Of a stretch of DNA of 13,920 bases, positions 1 to 8,320 are shown piece by piece (positions within the stretch are counted from its first letter, which is position 1; every line of letters starts with the position of its first letter). Location: the NCBI RefSeq assembly GCF_000003605.2, contig NW_003155238.1:821278-835197 (forward strand), read 5' to 3'. The notes beneath the pieces were generated by a model. That model was given only the letters and a program-made list of their open reading frames with translations. It was not told where the DNA came from and did not search any database. The position numbers and the translations under genes were made by a program. Source of the stretch: Saccoglossus kowalevskii (lineage: Eukaryota; Hemichordata; Enteropneusta; Harrimaniidae).

Positions 1-17
1 TGTCACCGCTTTCTTAC

Positions 18-69
18 CTTGTGTTATTATATGAGTAGTAGGGGAATATACCGGCGACTGACTAACCAT
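18..69 (-). CDS. Candidate first coding exon (partial gene leaving the window)
   Basis: Read on the minus strand, an ATG at 69-67 opens 17 codons (MVSQSPVYSPTTHIITQ) plus one base. These end at a near-ideal splice donor, CAAG|GTAAGA, with the intron starting at 17. An in-frame TAA lies four codons upstream of the ATG, and the other two frames contain stops before the donor. If the exon is coding, this ATG is therefore the natural start. The Kozak context is mixed (C at -3, G at +4). The rest of the gene would lie left of the window, so no family can be named; the visible peptide is Ser/Thr/Pro-rich. CpGs around 50-120 and 545-715 are consistent with a nearby promoter. It could instead be a 5' UTR exon, or a chance donor beside a chance ATG. 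Confidence 0.33.
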
Positions 70-540
70 GCGGATCCCACTTTAGATCATTTTTTTATTA
101 TCCAGGAAACGTTCCGAGCGCCTGTGCATAGTTCAGTCAAAACTGTCTGTCAAATGAGATATACTGTAAACGACTTTTTGGGTGTTTGGTATGGAATTTG
201 TTTTCACTGATTCTTGACCAGTTGAATGTAAAACAAATACAGAAAAAAGGTATATTCGCTGGATTTTATTTTCATTGAAATTTCAGCGAAAATTAATTCT
301 AAGCAAAAATAAAGTATTTTACAGTATATCATGCTTGGGACACATTCAAATCAATATATTTCAATCAAGATTTTGTTTTGTATTCCAATTCGGGTATTTT
401 GCCTCATGTCATGCTGGTGAACTTTGTTACAGTATGATGCGTATTGAAACTTGTATGTATACTTTCCTCACCTAAAGGCCTACAAAAAAACTAGGTGTTA
501 AACATTGGTTTTCAAGGGTAATTTTGTGCTACCTGTTGTT

Positions 541-720
541 GAAGAATATTTATCCCGGCACCGGAATTGAGTCCCAAGCGAAGATAACAATGCACGCTAA
601 ACACGCAAAGGCTCATGGGTAGAGACTTGTTTCTAAACAACAACACACTATGGTCGTCTGCCGCATGCGCAGGTGACGACTTCGTTGCTTTATTTCTTTG
701 TTTAGTGCGTTGAGACGTTC
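541..720. promoter_or_regulatory. CpG-containing putative promoter with NRF1-like site
   Basis: I count about 12 CpG dinucleotides in these 180 bases, whereas most of the window has almost none. Inside lies CCGCATGCGCAGG (661-673), whose reverse strand reads TGCGCATGCG, a near match to the palindromic NRF1 consensus YGCGCAYGCGCR. It overlaps the E-box CAGGTG. Candidate first exons point away from this region on both sides (minus at 69, plus at 650), which fits a divergent promoter. No TATA box is obvious. The role is inferred from base composition and motif only. Confidence 0.35.
650..672 (+). CDS. Candidate short first coding exon, plus strand
   Basis: The ATG at 650 has A at -3 and G at +4, a strong Kozak context, and an in-frame TAG lies upstream near 621. 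Seven codons (MVVCRMR) plus two bases lead to CGCAG|GTGACG, a donor with the right core but weak +5 and +6 positions. It would splice in phase 2. The in-frame continuation without splicing reaches TGA at 674. No downstream partner exon is established. The phase matches the candidate exon at 10317, but that is one chance in three. Treat it as a hypothesis. Confidence 0.15.
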
Positions 721-739
721 AAAGACAAAATATCGATAT

Positions 740-1234
740 ATGTATATATATCCTGCTCCAGAAACACTTGTATCCCGATCGGCATATATCAGCTTCAAGA
801 AGTCTTTCAGACTTAACTTAACTCTCAAGCTGGCTATCAGTTTGCTTTGCCTTTTTATGAAAGCTTGTATTTATTCATTTATTTGTTTGTTTATTTATTT
901 GCCTTATAAATTTACCTGTCATGCATCCATCCGTTCATCTACCCATTCACTAAATTCTAATTTAATTTTTAGCTCTGACAGCTATTGTCACAGACAGGCT
1001 AGTAAAGTTTTCCTACACAGTTATTCAAATGTAATAAAAAACAGCTATCCACATGACAATTGCAATGATAAAGAATATATATCCAATCAATTAAAAACTG
1101 ATGTAAGAATTATTCAATTCATCTATGACTTAAATGACATTTGCCCTTCTGTGTACATGAATCATTGGGTTAAATCTATTATTTATACTACTACCGGGTA
1201 TATATTATTACATATGTACTGCAGTTTATTTTGA
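740..1234 (+). CDS. Long uninterrupted ORF of unknown status (164 aa)
   Basis: This frame is free of stops from 677 to the stop ending at 1234. The first ATG in it is at 740 (MYIYPAPETLV...), giving 164 residues. For DNA this AT-rich, I estimate by hand about one stop per 13 codons, so an open run of more than 180 codons is unexpected. The product has a hydrophobic stretch at roughly residues 34-60 (LAISLLCLFMKACIYSFICL), partly encoded by a degenerate TTTA/TTTG tract. The rest is rich in Ser, Tyr, Ile and Asn. No domain is recognised. The frame sits directly downstream of the CpG-rich promoter candidate. Against coding: the context ATATATG is poor, codon use follows base composition, and a microsatellite contributes. 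It may be a chance ORF, a lineage-specific gene, or part of a UTR. Confidence 0.15.
   Translation: MYIYPAPETLVSRSAYISFKKSFRLNLTLKLAISLLCLFMKACIYSFICLFIYLPYKFTCHASIRSSTHSLNSNLIFSSDSYCHRQASKVFLHSYSNVIKNSYPHDNCNDKEYISNQLKTDVRIIQFIYDLNDICPSVYMNHWVKSIIYTTTGYILLHMYCSLF
868..950 (+). repeat. Degenerate tetranucleotide microsatellite (TTTA/TTTG then ATCC-like)
   Basis: The stretch 868-903 is made of TATT, CATT, TGTT and TATT tetramers. After a short spacer, 920-950 shows CATCCATCCGTTCATC and further CATC/CATT steps. Together they form an old, interrupted compound 4-bp microsatellite. Confidence 0.6.
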
Positions 1235-1591
1235 TTCATTCCTGAATCGGTATTTCCACACCTCATATGCAAATGAGGACTGAGAGCAAACAAAGTAGTC
1301 CCTTCAGGAGTTCCGTTTTTCAAAACATAGCAGAAATAAACAATAGTTAGAAGTACGATATTTTTCCCTTGGAGTACATGAATATACTTGCCGAGTGAAA
1401 TGAAATTTGAACAACAGTAATGGTACTTTTAGGCAGTCACTTATTTTGACTAAAACTAATTTGCATATCACCCATGCAATAATGTTTTCGGTATTTTCAC
1501 AGTCGATATGCAAATGAAAATGGTATATCCATTGGCTACTGAACTATTTTTATTTTTTAAACACATTTTATGTGAGATGCAGTGCACTCAA

Positions 1592-1661
1592 GATGCAGTG
1601 TATTCTGCTGTACTTTCACTCGCTTCGCTCCTGAAAGTACGGCCGCAGGATACACCGCATC
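1592..1661. repeat. Imperfect inverted repeat (foldback) with stable-hairpin apex
   Basis: The left arm 1592-1618 (GATGCAGTGTATTCTGC, then TGTACTTTCA) pairs with the right arm 1632-1661. I count 24 of 27 left-arm bases paired, one T-G wobble, one mismatch and a 3-base bulge. The 13-base loop (1619-1631) contains GCTTCGC, which reads GCGAAGC on the minus strand, the well-known extra-stable DNA mini-hairpin. An extra direct copy of GATGCAGTG lies at 1576-1584. The stretch to about 1700 is CpG-rich against an AT-rich background, suggesting a young or inserted sequence. A short ATTTTAT occurs at both 1565 and 1726, but it is too simple to be claimed as a target-site duplication. Confidence 0.6.
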
Positions 1662-1768
1662 ACTCGTGAAAATAACTTCCATACGCAACGAAAGCCACGG
1701 GGAGGGTGTGGGGCTCTGTCATAGTATTTTATACATACTGTTAACAGTTTAAATATTTTTTTAATAAA

Positions 1769-1918
1769 CTAAAATAAGAAATTAATCAATTCATTGTCAA
1801 AATGTGACTTTTGGGGAAACTTGGTAATGTTCACAGGTGCTGGTACATGTATTTGACTGGGCTCGGTTGACGCCTGGATAGTGCATTCAATGACCATAAT
1901 GCCACACAGACCTGTCAT
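1769..1918 (-). CDS. Candidate small ORF (49 aa), hydrophobic N-terminus
   Basis: On the minus strand an ATG at 1918 (A at -3) opens 49 codons ending in TAG. The first 16 residues, MTGLCGIMVIECTIQA, are mostly hydrophobic, like a short signal peptide or membrane segment. A Pro-containing polar part (STEPSQIHVPAPVNITK) follows. An in-frame TAA lies shortly upstream. ORFs of this length are common by chance in this window, so the only support is the protein-like composition. An internal AG (CTATCCAG, exon from about 1885) could alternatively be a splice acceptor. Confidence 0.12.
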   Translation of the reverse strand: MTGLCGIMVIECTIQASTEPSQIHVPAPVNITKFPQKSHFDNELINFLF

Positions 1919-2259
1919 GATAATCCCAAATATTTAATTAAAATTCACTGTATGTATCATTGCACTTGCAATTTGTCCAAAACAAATTACCGTAGTGTAT
2001 AATTGTAAACAATATTTTTGCATATGTACTGTAAAATTACTTGTGTATTAGCCATGGAATAACAGTACTACCAGGTATTGTTGAATTTTGTTGACATTCT
2101 TTGCATAACTTTAATTGCCAAGGTACATATTGATGGTTTATTGATATTGTTGAATTTAATTTTTTTAATTTTTATTATATTCTTAAACAATAATAATGTC
2201 ATGAAATCACTATGCAAATTAGTCACATGTCTATGTATGACAAAAATATGCAAATGAAC

Positions 2260-3935
2260 AGCAGAAAAGTAAAAATCAATCTCAACTTTAGAGTAATGTA
2301 CCTCTGGTAAGCTTTAATAATTCAAGTGTTTATGTTATTTTATGTTTGCTGCATTTGCCCTGTCATAAAGATTACAGTAAAAGGTTTGCCTTTTTCCCTG
2401 ACTCACAGAATAGCATAATAATGTCATAATGTTGGTAACATTATCTATCCAACAACCTTCATAGAGTGCATTTTTGAATTACTTTCTTCTGTGAATGAGT
2501 AGTACATGTTATTCCCTATCTAGGAGTTTGAATACCATAATAGTCAAATTTTGTCACCTTCACAAAAATAAACTTTAAAAAATATATTCTTGTTTTTCCA
2601 AAAATATTGATCAAGTTGTGTATACAATGTAAAATTATATTCATTTTGTCTAATTTAACAAAGAATTTATTTAATAATAAATAAATATGTGCAGAATGTT
2701 GTACCAGCAATTTATAACATTAAAGGGTCAGGCTCTGAATTTCAAGTTTTGTGTTTTACATTCTCAGTTACTTCTACCACAAGATACAGTCCATAGATTT
2801 CATATAACAAGAGGATATTTATATCACTTTTTAGATGTCTAAATGCAGTTCATAACAGATTACAGTGTGCATGGATGATTGTGCTCGTTAGTTTGCGCCT
2901 GTCACAGAGTTTGGAATGTTCCATTCATTATAATGTTCTACTTCACAAGAAATAACGTGTAATTTTTCATGTAAGCAGTTCTGACCATGGTTTTCATAAC
3001 TCACTGATGTAGTGAAGGTGTAGTGGTACCATTTCTAAAAATTTGGTCTCCCTGGGAGAACTCTTAGAACCAAGTGTTATCATTTCAATCTAAACAACTT
3101 GAAAAATTGAAAGGCATTTCTTTTGCAAATTTGTTCATTTTATGTACCAGTGCTGAATAAAAAGGCCTGTGTGGGTACCAAATGAATATGTTTGTGGTAT
3201 TAGAGCAATGTAAACATTGCTTAGCTAAAAGATAAGTTTCACTTCCAACAAATTCTTTGCTATTTGTAAGCATTGGCACATGCACATGAGTATGTTACCT
3301 GGCATATTCTTTTTTGCTTATTTAATTTTTTATTATTTTAATTTATTTTATTTTACTGAAGACAAAACATTGATTGTACAGAAATCAAATTAAATTTTTT
3401 TATACATGTATACAAAATGTATATGCAGTAGATTTCAATTTAGGCCACATAAAATAAATTCTGTATTTTCAATAAATTTATCATTTTTGGAGGAAAATCA
3501 AAAATGTTGTTTTTTCCAAAAATTATTTAGGTAAAAAATCAAATAAAAGTCCTTGCTTACCCTCTCTCAGTATTAGTTTAAAGCGTTAACATAAACCCTT
3601 AATTTGTTTTATTCAGCTTTATATGACAATGTGTTCATTCATTTGTTGTCAAAAAATTTGCTTTTCCCTCGTATTAAATGTACATGGATTGGGTATTTAT
3701 GAAAAAAGCTGATAAAAACACAGTTTAATGAACATTTTACTTTTGTACTTCAATGAATACATGCTTGGAGTAAACACATGACAGGGTAAGAATGGCTCAA
3801 AGACAAATAAACAGACTTGTAATAGTAAATTACTTGCTATAACTAAATTGCATATTACATCTATTTTAGTTTGTTTAGCGATTCATTATTTTAACCAGCT
3901 AGAAGCAATTCAGTAACAATTTTGTAATTTGATTA
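2260..3935. other. AT-rich stretch with no gene seen
   Basis: All six frames are broken frequently, and no exon-like block with good splice signals stands out. A very T-rich run lies at 3308-3357, and a perfect 12-bp palindrome TATACATGTATA at 3401-3412. The reading is noncoding intergenic or intronic DNA. Confidence 0.5.
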
Positions 3936-4009
3936 TCTACTCATACATCATAATTACAGCTGCCTTCTAGTCTGGCTTCTACTCGTCATGTTTACAGCTG
4001 CCTTGTTTG
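3936..4009 (+). repeat. Two decayed left-edge copies of the 39-bp repeat
   Basis: The segment 3936-3974 is 39 bases long and aligns loosely to the array unit (TCTACTCATACATCATAATT, then ACAGCTGCC). The segment 3975-4009 is a 35-base diverged unit containing CGTCATGTTTACAGC. Both carry ACAGCTGCC where the main array has ACAACCTGTC. Strong divergence at the edge and homogeneity inside are typical of a tandem array maintained by unequal exchange or slippage. Confidence 0.6.
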
Positions 4010-4051
4010 GTTTCTTCTACCCATCATAATTCTTACAACCTGTCTGGATTG

Positions 4052-4363
4052 GTTTCTACCCACCATAATTCTTACAACCTGTCTGGTTTGGTTTCTACCT
4101 ACCATAATTCTTACAACCTGTCTGGTTTGGTTTCTACCCACCATAATTCTTACAACCTGTCTGGATTGGTTTCTACCCACCAAAATTCTCACAACCTGTC
4201 TGGTTTGGTTTCTACCCACCATAATTCTTACAACCTGTCTGGTTTGGTTTCTACCTACCATAATTCTTACAACCTGTCTGGTTTGGTTTCTACCCACCAT
4301 AATTCTTACAACCTGTCTGGATTGGTTTCTACCCACCAAAATTCTCACAACCTGTCTGGTTTG
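4052..4363 (+). repeat. Higher-order repeat: two identical 156-bp blocks of four units
   Basis: Units 2-5 (4052-4207) and 6-9 (4208-4363) are identical base for base as I read them. They share the series CCCACC, CCTACC, CCCACC with CTGGATTG tail, then CACCAAAATTCTCAC. This indicates a recent block duplication of four units. Confidence 0.9.
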
Positions 4364-4714
4364 GTTTCTACCCACCATAATTCTCACAACCTGTCTTGTT
4401 TGGTTTCAACCTACCATAATTCTTATAACCTGTCTGGTTTGGTTTCTACCTACCATAATTCTTACAACCTGTCTTGTTTTGTTTCTACCCACCATAATTC
4501 TTATAACCTGTCTGGTTTGGTTTCTACCCACCATAATTCTTACAACCTGTCTTGTTTTGTTTCTACCCACCATAATTCTTACAACCTGTCTGGTTTGGTT
4601 TCTACCCACCATAATTCTCACAACCTGTCTTGTTTGGTTTCAACCTACCATAATTCTTATAACCTGTCTGGTTTGGTTTCTACCTACCATAATTCTTACA
4701 ACCTGTCTTGTGTT
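4364..4714 (+). repeat. Higher-order repeat with a six-unit (234-bp) offset
   Basis: Units 10-12 (4364-4480) and 16-18 (4598-4714) differ at a single base (CTTGTTTT versus CTTGTGTT at the end of the third unit). They share otherwise rare variants such as GTTTCAACCTACC and TTATAACC. The intervening units 13-15 are not part of the copy. This implies a separate duplication from the 156-bp event. Confidence 0.85.
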
Positions 4715-5461
4715 GTTTCTACCCACCATAATTCTTACAACCTGTCTGGTTTGGTTTCTACCCATCATAGTTCTTACAACCTGTCTGGTTTGGTTTCTAC
4801 CTACCATAATTCTTACAACCTGTCTGGTTTGGTTTCTACCCACCATAATTCTTACAACCTGTCTTGTTTTGTTTCTACCCACCATAATTCTTACAACCTG
4901 TCTGGTTTGGTTTCAACCCACCATAATTCTTACAACCTGTCTGGTTTGGTTTCTACCCATCATAGTTCTTACAACCTGTCTGGTTTGGTTTCTACCCACC
5001 ATAATTCTCACAACCTATCTGGTTTGGTTTCAACCTGTCATGGTTACAGCAACCTGTCTGGTTTGGTTTCAGCCCACCATTAATTCTCACAACCTGACTG
5101 GTTTGGTTTCTACCCACCATAATTCTTACAACCTGTCTTGTTTGGTTTCTACCCACAATAATTCTCACAACCTGTCTGGTTTGGTTTCAACCTACCATAA
5201 TTCTTACAACCTGTCTGGTTTGGTTTCTACCCACCATAATTCTTACAACCTGTCTTGTTTTGTTTCTACCCACCATAATTCTTACAACCTGTCTGGTTTG
5301 GTTTCTACCCACAATAATTCTTACAACCTGTCTGGTTTGGTTTCTACCCACCATAATTCTTACAACCTGTCTGGTTTGGTTTCTACCCACAATAATTCTT
5401 ACAACCTGTCTTGTTTTGTTTCTACCCACAATAATTCTCACAACCTGTCTGGTTTGGTTTG

Positions 5462-5735
5462 GTTTTTACCCACCATAATTCTTACAACCTGTCTTGTGTT
5501 GTTTCTACCCACCATAATTCTTACAACCTGTCTGGTTTGGTTTCTACCCACCATAATTCTCACAACCTGTCTTGTGTTGTTTTTACCCACCATAATTCTT
5601 ACAACCTGTCTTGTGTTGTTTCTACCCACCATAATTCTTACAACCTGTCTGGTTTGGTTTCTACCCACCATAATTCTCACAACCTGTCTTGTGTTGTTTT
5701 TACCCACCATAATTCTTACAACCTGTCTGGTTTTG
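5462..5735 (+). repeat. Higher-order repeat: 117-bp (three-unit) blocks
   Basis: Units 38-40 (5462-5578) and 41-43 (5579-5695) are identical. The series is GTTTTTACCC with CTTGTGTT tail, a standard CTGGTTTG unit, then a TCTCAC unit with CTTGTGTT tail. Unit 44 starts a third round (GTTTTTACCC) and then breaks off. The block begins directly after the 5-bp GTTTG insertion. Confidence 0.88.
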
Positions 5736-5838
5736 GTTTCTACCCACCATAATTCTTACAACCTGTCTGGATTGGTTTCTACCCACCATAATTGTTACAA
5801 CCTGTCTGGTTTGGTTTCAACCTACCATTGCTTGTTTG

Positions 5839-8320
5839 TTAATCCTTTTTTATTCGATGTATCAAATTTACCGGTATGCTTCAACTCAACTCAACTGCAA
5901 ATATCACATAGATTATAAAATCTCCTAAATATCATGTACTCTTACAACTTCAACAAGTTTTTTCAACTCTTGACTATGCATTTGAAATTTGATGCATAAT
6001 TATATTGGTAACTGGATTGTAAAATTGATGTAATCTGTCATGTTTGCTTCAAGCATGTAACAACAATTATATCAAGTGATAGACATGATTGGTTTTCTTA
6101 CTCTCATCAATTGTGCATTCTAGTTTGTTTATTAGCTGTTGGCAATCTCATTATTTTTACAAATTCAAATTTTCAAAATGTGAAGATTCTTTCATGTATC
6201 ATAATTATATCTGCCTTGTGAACATCTTAGAACAGTTGCATGCTGGGAATAATTGGTATGCGCAAGGTTTTTATATGCTTAGATTTATTAGGTATAGCTA
6301 AGAGGGATATTAAGATTTGTGTCCCTAATATGACAATTATTCTGATAGAGTTAAAGTTTCCTATCCCCCTAAGTTTTCAATTAATAACTGTTTTGTCATC
6401 TCAAATTCATGAAATAACTTGTCAACTTGTAAATGCTGAAGCTATCAATTGATTTTGGTCTCTCTAAATCAAACACTTTCCCTTTTCCTCCATGTGCTCT
6501 GTTAATCTGGTTTTCCAAACATTTCTCTACTTACAAGATCAGCACATTTGAGATAGCACCTTTATTATCGATCGGCAAATATGATTGTTTAAATTTGTCG
6601 ATTTAATTTGATTTGAATATACAGATAGTAATATTTTTAATTTACATTTTAATTTCATTGTTTTGATATTTTGAGCATATGCATAGGTTTTAAATTTAGT
6701 GATTTAAAAATGAAACAATGAGTAATTTTATATGAAATTAATTAAGCATATTTCAGTAACAATATTTTTATTTGAAAAGGTGGGAAATTGTACCGATAAT
6801 TTGAAAAACTTCCTCTAGAATATTGAAGGCGCCCTCTAGAGTCTCAAAAGAAAGTGAAGAAATCATGACAGGAGAATACATATACCAGTTATAACCACAG
6901 TTAACCTTTAATAACCTAAAGATCTTCTGTATGAGTTTTAAAATATTTCATCTAATATGCTAGCAGAATTGCTGATCCCTGAAATTATGAAACATGGTTT
7001 TATCACAAGTGTTATTGCAGTGCAGATTAAACCAAAAACTACTCATTTACTGCAACTATAAATATAGAGAACAAATCAATTTAAAAGACTTGTCATGGTC
7101 AATCTGACAAAGTGTACTGCATGAATTATTGAAATTGCTACCACTTTTACTGATTGGTACAAACTTTACAATATGTTACAATATTTTTCATTATATTTAT
7201 ATCAATTTATGCAGGACACGTACAATAAAAGTGTTACTGAGAAGTCACAAGTCATGTTAAAGTAATTTTCTTGAAAAATGTTATAGAATAGAATGATTTA
7301 CTTGACACATACATAATTTATCAACACCAAAATCATCTTGCTCAAAATAAACCTGCAAAATTGTTTCGGTATTTTTCCCCCAAAATTTTAAATAAGACAA
7401 TAGTGATATTAAAGTCATAGAAAAATGCATACAAATGTGTGATAAAAAATATGACGTCCAAAGAGTAATTGAGTAATGTTCAATAAAAAAAACACAATAA
7501 CAACAACAAAAATAGATAGATGAAAAAAATAATTTCTTTTGGCAATCCAATCTGTCAGCTTGAAAAGTACACCAATAAAAAAATCATTTTTTGAACAGGA
7601 TCAGAAACAAATAAAGTGCCTCTTCATAAATGAACAGAACCATATAGTTCTGATGTCTGTAATAACCTTATTGTTGTTGTTCATCGCCATCTTTTTAATC
7701 GTTTTCAATTGCTCAGATGAAATTACAGTTTTAAAAGTTTTGTATAAACAGATAGTTTGTTGCTCCCAATCTTATTAATTTTGTTTTTTTGCTGGTTGGG
7801 TATTACAATAAACACAGTTTTTATTTTTAACATCATTTTCAATTAAATTTAATTATTTATTGCTTTACTTATAACAATTTTTGTATAAAAATAATCCAAG
7901 GATCAAATTTAATGCTCTTACATTACGCAAATGCTGCCTCAAATTTTTTTTTTTTAGAAGAAGGTGTTTGGTCATTACAGATATCAGTTCCATATTAAGT
8001 GATAATGACCTAAACGCATCTCTGCATGCAATATTTAAAAAAAATATAGCTGCATTTAAATTAATATCATTGCATTCACAAGAATAAAACCATGTTTATT
8101 TCAGATCAAATTCCTTTCAATTTTCATAATTTGTGTTTCACATAACATATTTTGTGATGCCCTAATTACATCCTTGGGAAGTAGTAGAATTAAACGTATT
8201 ATAATTTAATTAGGTATCACATGATGGATGGTATTCATTTTCTCTATTTCCATAGTTCTACTTTGGTTACTTTCTTACTGGTTTTAAGAGAATAAATCAT
8301 ATGTTTGCTTTTAAAATCAT
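5839..8320. other. AT-rich stretch with no gene seen
   Basis: Many short ORFs occur, but none has protein-like composition or convincing splice signals. Contents noted: three CAACT copies at about 5882-5897, TACCGGTA at 5869-5876, a CTCF-like site at 6828, an AAC/AAT-rich run at 7487-7535, and an 11-base T run near 7950. The reading is intergenic or intronic DNA. Confidence 0.45.
6828..6842 (-). promoter_or_regulatory. CTCF-like core motif, one mismatch
   Basis: The minus strand reads ACTCTAGAGGGCGCC, matching the CTCF core NCANNAGRNGGCRSY at all but one defined position (T for A at position 3). GGCGCC is rare in this AT-rich window. Binding is inferred; the motif alone is weak evidence. Confidence 0.25.

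Larger units (their letters stand above)
1265..2257. promoter_or_regulatory. Cluster of five exact octamer (ATGCAAAT) motifs
   Basis: Exact ATGCAAAT occurs at 1267-1274, 1508-1515, 2212-2219 and 2248-2255 on the plus strand, and its reverse complement at 1459-1466. Three copies are embedded in the same 12-mer, ATATGCAAATGA (1265, 1506, 2246). The octamer is the classical binding site of POU-domain factors (Oct class). I found no other exact copy in the window. A cis-regulatory role is inferred from clustering alone. A decayed dispersed repeat carrying the 12-mer is an alternative. Confidence 0.3.
4010..5838 (+). repeat. 39-bp minisatellite, about 47 tandem copies
   Basis: Units begin GTTTCTACCCACCATAATTC and end in CTTACAACCTGTCTGGTTTG, 39 bases in all. 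They are pyrimidine-rich on the plus strand and lack CpG. I walked 46 near-full units from 4010 to 5813, plus a final copy (5814-5838) that has lost about 14 internal bases. Variable positions are CCCACC/CCTACC/CACAAT, TTAC/TCAC/TTAT, and a tail of CTGGTTTG, CTGGATTG, CTTGTTTG, CTTGTTTT or CTTGTGTT. Length changes are an extra TCT in unit 1, one extra T at about 5080 (unit 28), an extra GTTTG at 5457-5461, and one extra T in unit 44 (about 5732). Two plus frames and one minus frame are open because the unit is 13 codons without a stop. The indels shift frame without compensation, so the array is read as noncoding. Confidence 0.98.

Noticed and set aside
698-739. N-terminal extension of the 178-codon ORF to position 698
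   Set aside because: That start is TTG. For a eukaryotic reading the first ATG is at 740.
613-828. Minus-strand 71-codon ORF overlapping the CpG patch
   Set aside because: It lies opposite the longer plus frame, has no supporting start context or splice signals, and is a likely shadow.
1697-1712. G-quadruplex in the GGGGAGGGTGTGGGG run
   Set aside because: Only three G-runs are present close together, and a canonical intramolecular quadruplex needs four.
3992-5710. Minus-strand ORFs with the MVGRNQTRQVVRI repeat
   Set aside because: This is the single open minus frame of the same minisatellite, broken at the same indels.
4010-5838. CRISPR array
   Set aside because: Units are contiguous 39-mers with no unique spacers, and the surroundings are eukaryotic.
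4010-5838. PRDM9-type recombination motif CCNCCNTNNCCNC in the repeat unit
   Set aside because: CCACCATAATTCT matches only the first seven positions. The CC after NN is TT, so the motif is not present.
4007-5918. Large repetitive proteins of 358 and 479 residues on the plus strand
   Set aside because: They exist because the 39-bp unit is 13 codons without a stop in two frames. Uncompensated 1-bp and 5-bp indels switch frames, and no unique coding flanks or splice signals were seen.
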